The notes below the pieces were generated by a model. That model made no database searches. It saw only the letters and a program-made list of their open reading frames with translations, and was not told the DNA's origin. A program made the position numbers and the translations under genes. From NCBI GenBank assembly GCA_963693305.1, contig OY855903.1, positions 21,645,755-21,709,754 of the forward strand: a stretch of 64,000 nt of DNA. The letters run 5' to 3'. This DNA comes from Meandrina meandrites (Eukaryota > Cnidaria > Anthozoa > Scleractinia > Meandrinidae). Within the stretch, counting starts at the first letter, position 1; the number at the start of each line of letters is the position of its first letter. Positions 61,650-64,000 of this stretch are shown here, piece by piece.

Positions 61650-62989
61650 ACCAACCGATATCGTATGGCGAACTCGCTGATCATGTTGGGTGTACTGTTT
61701 GTGCTGATCTCCTTGGGTTCAGCAACGGCCAATAACATCAGCAGCAAACCACGTGACAACAAAGTAAGCACTTTGCGTTTTAATATAGTAACTACCTCTA
61801 GTGTATTGTTTGTTAGCAAACTAAAGTAAATCTTATATAAAATCCATAATATACACCGCAACTATACCTCGAAATCACCATTCAAGTCAAGATAAATTTG
61901 TGACAAAACATCTTGATATACATTCAGTAAATTCATTGCTGGTGATGCCACCTTTTTTGTTTTCGCGGCATCTTCTAAGTGACGGACGATTTAAAAAGTG
62001 ATGGTGGGGATGGGAAAAATCATGCAAGGACCAGACCAGAATTAAAATTCTCCTCGAAAAGTATTCCAAAATTCACCAAATGACATTAAAGCGTGTCTAA
62101 ATTTTCAAAATTTTCCCAGGGAAGGATTCCCCCGGACCACTCTACGGAAATGCCCTTCCTCCCGTTTAAATACATAACAATTAGTGCTAACTTTTGGGCT
62201 CCCTAAAAATTCGTTTCTAGCGGTTTTTCACTATAAACTGTTATTTACTTTAGGAATCTTTCTCAGTAAATTAACTTATTCAAGTGAAAATTGTTCAAAA
62301 ACAAGTCCATAAAATAAACTTTAACATGGAAAGTAACGTAAAGTACAAGCTATGTATTTAACTTAACAAAGCAGCATTGTTTTGAATTAGTTCGATAGCA
62401 AGTTGCACATGAAAGATTTTTTCAAAAAAAAAAAATCGTGCATAGGGCTGCAGTCAAAAAAGAAAATTCTTGCACAGGCGATGGGTCCCCCCCAAAAATA
62501 TTGCAAGGTAAATATTCTCCTTCCCTCCCCCCATCACTTTTCTTATGGTCCGGCCCTAAAATTTGCTGACAATGACAAAGATACATGCTATTTTTTGGCT
62601 TTGGTTTTTCACTCCTCTTCTTCTTCCTATCTCATATTCATTTCCCTACACAGGTCTCATTGTGTTACGGTGGACAACCAGGGACAAATGGTATTCCTGG
62701 TACGCATGGCTTGCCGGGTTCTCCTGGGGCACCTGGCCGTGATGGACGTGAGGGGGCCAAAGGAGACCAGGGCAGTCCGGGAAAGACTGGACCCCCGGGA
62801 CCACCTGGCGCAGAAGGAAAGAAAGGAGCAAAGGGAGAACCTGGTGTCCAGGGCCCCATCGGCCAAAAAGGACAGAGAGGGGAGAAAGGTGACAGTGGAA
62901 CTCCAGGAACACCTCAGCTTTCCTCGCACATGAACTGGAAAGAATGTACATGGAAAAAGAATGACGGCAAAGACTCAGGTGCGATCCAG
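61650..62989 (+). CDS. CTHRC1: CTHRC1-like gene 5, partial at window end
   Basis: Exons visible: 61650-61763 (ATG 61665; 33 codons) and 62654-62989 (112 codons). The signal peptide [18 protein letters not shown] is followed by an NIS sequon and KPRDNK, matching genes 1 and 2. Exon 2 begins V-S-L-C-Y and has 27 Gly-X-Y triplets with no Gly substitution, then [19 protein letters not shown]. It and gene 1 are the only copies with an unbroken collagen repeat, and unlike gene 1 it keeps the WKEC cysteine. The donor GTAAGT at 62990 opens intron 2, which runs off the window; the intron sequence to 64000 resembles intron 2 of genes 3 and 4, so a C-terminal exon should lie 1-2 kb further on. Confidence 0.88.
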
Positions 62990-64000
62990 GTAAGTGATTT
63001 ATGCCACTTTCTAATTTAAGAACGAACTTTCTAAGAAATCCAAGATGTAGCCGACATCAAGCAAACAGATGTTTAAAAATCCACAAGTTCTATGCTTCGC
63101 CCAGAATTACAAGTGAAAACAGTAATTTTATGACATAAAAGGACGAAAACAATCTTAGCACCAAAACGCGTCTAAGAAAATGCATTCCACATGGAAGGAA
63201 AAGAGTTGAACAACTCTTCGTATATAACGCTATTCGCATGATGAGCGTGTCGGAGCCCCCTCGTACGAGTGGACCGATGAGGGTGGAACTCTGTAGAGAC
63301 TCTGCTCCCAATAACTCTACCCCAATGAGTGGGGTAGGGGGGCGCAGAGACGGGGGAGCATTTTGCTCGAATTATTTTTCATGTTTTTTTCGTTATATAA
63401 ACTTAATATGATGTAATGTATATGAAATGATTCATATCACCTTCATAGACTTGTTAGCAGGTGCGTTTCAAGTGGTATCGGTATCAAATAGATTTAAAGA
63501 AGATGTAGAAAAAAGAAAAATATTTTTGGATCACCACCAGACAGTTTTCCCCCATGCAAGAGTACCCCATGTTGTCAGGGAACTGTTTTGGTGCCAATCT
63601 ACAAATTTTTAACTTTAAATTCTAATATTATAATCACATTTTATCTTCGACATTTCTTATTTCTCTAAATTTCACTAATCCTTGTTAGAGAAAATCTCTC
63701 CTTCCAAATATCCCCAAAAATAACGCCAAAAATTACAAAACACCGCAAATCATAGATTCATGGGATGAATGAACAGTTTTTTAATTACTTGAAACGCGAA
63801 CGAGATATTCGCATTAAATCCAAATTACGCGGCGGTAAAACGGCCTTCAGGTATACCCCCGCCTTAACTATATAAATCCTCAGATTAACATCACGACAAG
63901 AGAGGATCCTCTCTTGATCACGATGGTAACTATGCGACAAGCCAGTGCATAGCATCCAAAACCTGTGATAGCGATGCAGTAACCATGGAAACCGCAGGAA
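62990..64000 (+). other. Intron 2 of gene 5 (partial)
   Basis: Starts with GTAAGT. Collinear with the first parts of intron 2 of genes 3 and 4 ('gatgagcgtgtcggagcccc', 'ggtatcggtatcaaatagat', the 18-bp palindrome). Short open frames here are not genes. Confidence 0.7.

Noticed and set aside
1..64000. CRISPR arrays, bacterial operons, rRNA
   Set aside because: Checked for regularly spaced repeats, dense ORFs and rRNA motifs; none were seen, and the repeats present are animal MITEs and microsatellites.

Overview
The window is AT-rich animal DNA, almost certainly from a cnidarian and most likely a hexacoral. That assignment is an inference: it rests on the secreted collagen-like genes, which have animal exon structure, and on coral-style repeats (a TTCCGGAACA decamer array, many foldback MITEs, CR1-like and R2/NeSL-like retroelement fragments). 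Nothing bacterial is visible. The only credible protein-coding genes are five tandem, same-strand (+) copies of a CTHRC1-like gene (collagen triple helix repeat-containing protein 1), here called genes 1 to 5.

Each gene has three coding exons joined in phase 0. The first carries a short signal peptide, the second a Gly-X-Y collagen stretch of 27 triplets plus the start of the C-terminal domain, and the third a Cys-rich globular domain of 118 residues. Genes 2 (14894-17750), 3 (41473-44113) and 4 (47281-51487) are complete. Gene 5 (61665 onward) lacks its last exon because the window ends. Gene 1 (3154-5726) is a broken copy with a foldback element inside its last exon. Two subtypes are visible: genes 1, 2 and 5 share one signal-peptide exon and upstream region, and genes 3 and 4 share another.

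Upstream of the genes lies the most unusual part. A promoter-like module (inverted CCAAT box, a TTCTA...TAGAA box and a conserved 'cacaaacttgttct-acgaga' block, followed by a small exon-like stretch and usually a 28-nt exon with a donor) is repeated many times: about 2 copies before gene 1, 2 before gene 2, 4 before gene 3 and 3 before gene 5. Three of those before gene 3 form a tandem array with a period of about 0.93-1.0 kb. This looks like a family of alternative promoters and first exons amplified together with the genes. Larger segmental duplications (about 33.9-36.8 kb with 52.3-55.2 kb; 7.5-10.1 kb with 55.6-58.3 kb; 12.4-15.0 kb with 59.1-61.8 kb and 1.2-3.3 kb) show how the array grew.

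Layout: 1-5.9 kb gene 1 and its modules; 5.9-7.1 kb a MITE; 7.1-17.85 kb gene 2 block; 17.9-33.9 kb a gene-free island of MITEs, satellites, a CR1-like RT pseudogene (minus strand, itself split by a MITE) and an R2/NeSL-like C-terminal ORF; 33.9-44.2 kb gene 3 block; 44.2-51.6 kb gene 4 block; 51.6-64 kb gene 5 block. The predicted products would be secreted, trimerising extracellular-matrix or signalling proteins. The copies differ in Gly-X-Y integrity and in cysteines, so they may not be functionally equivalent.
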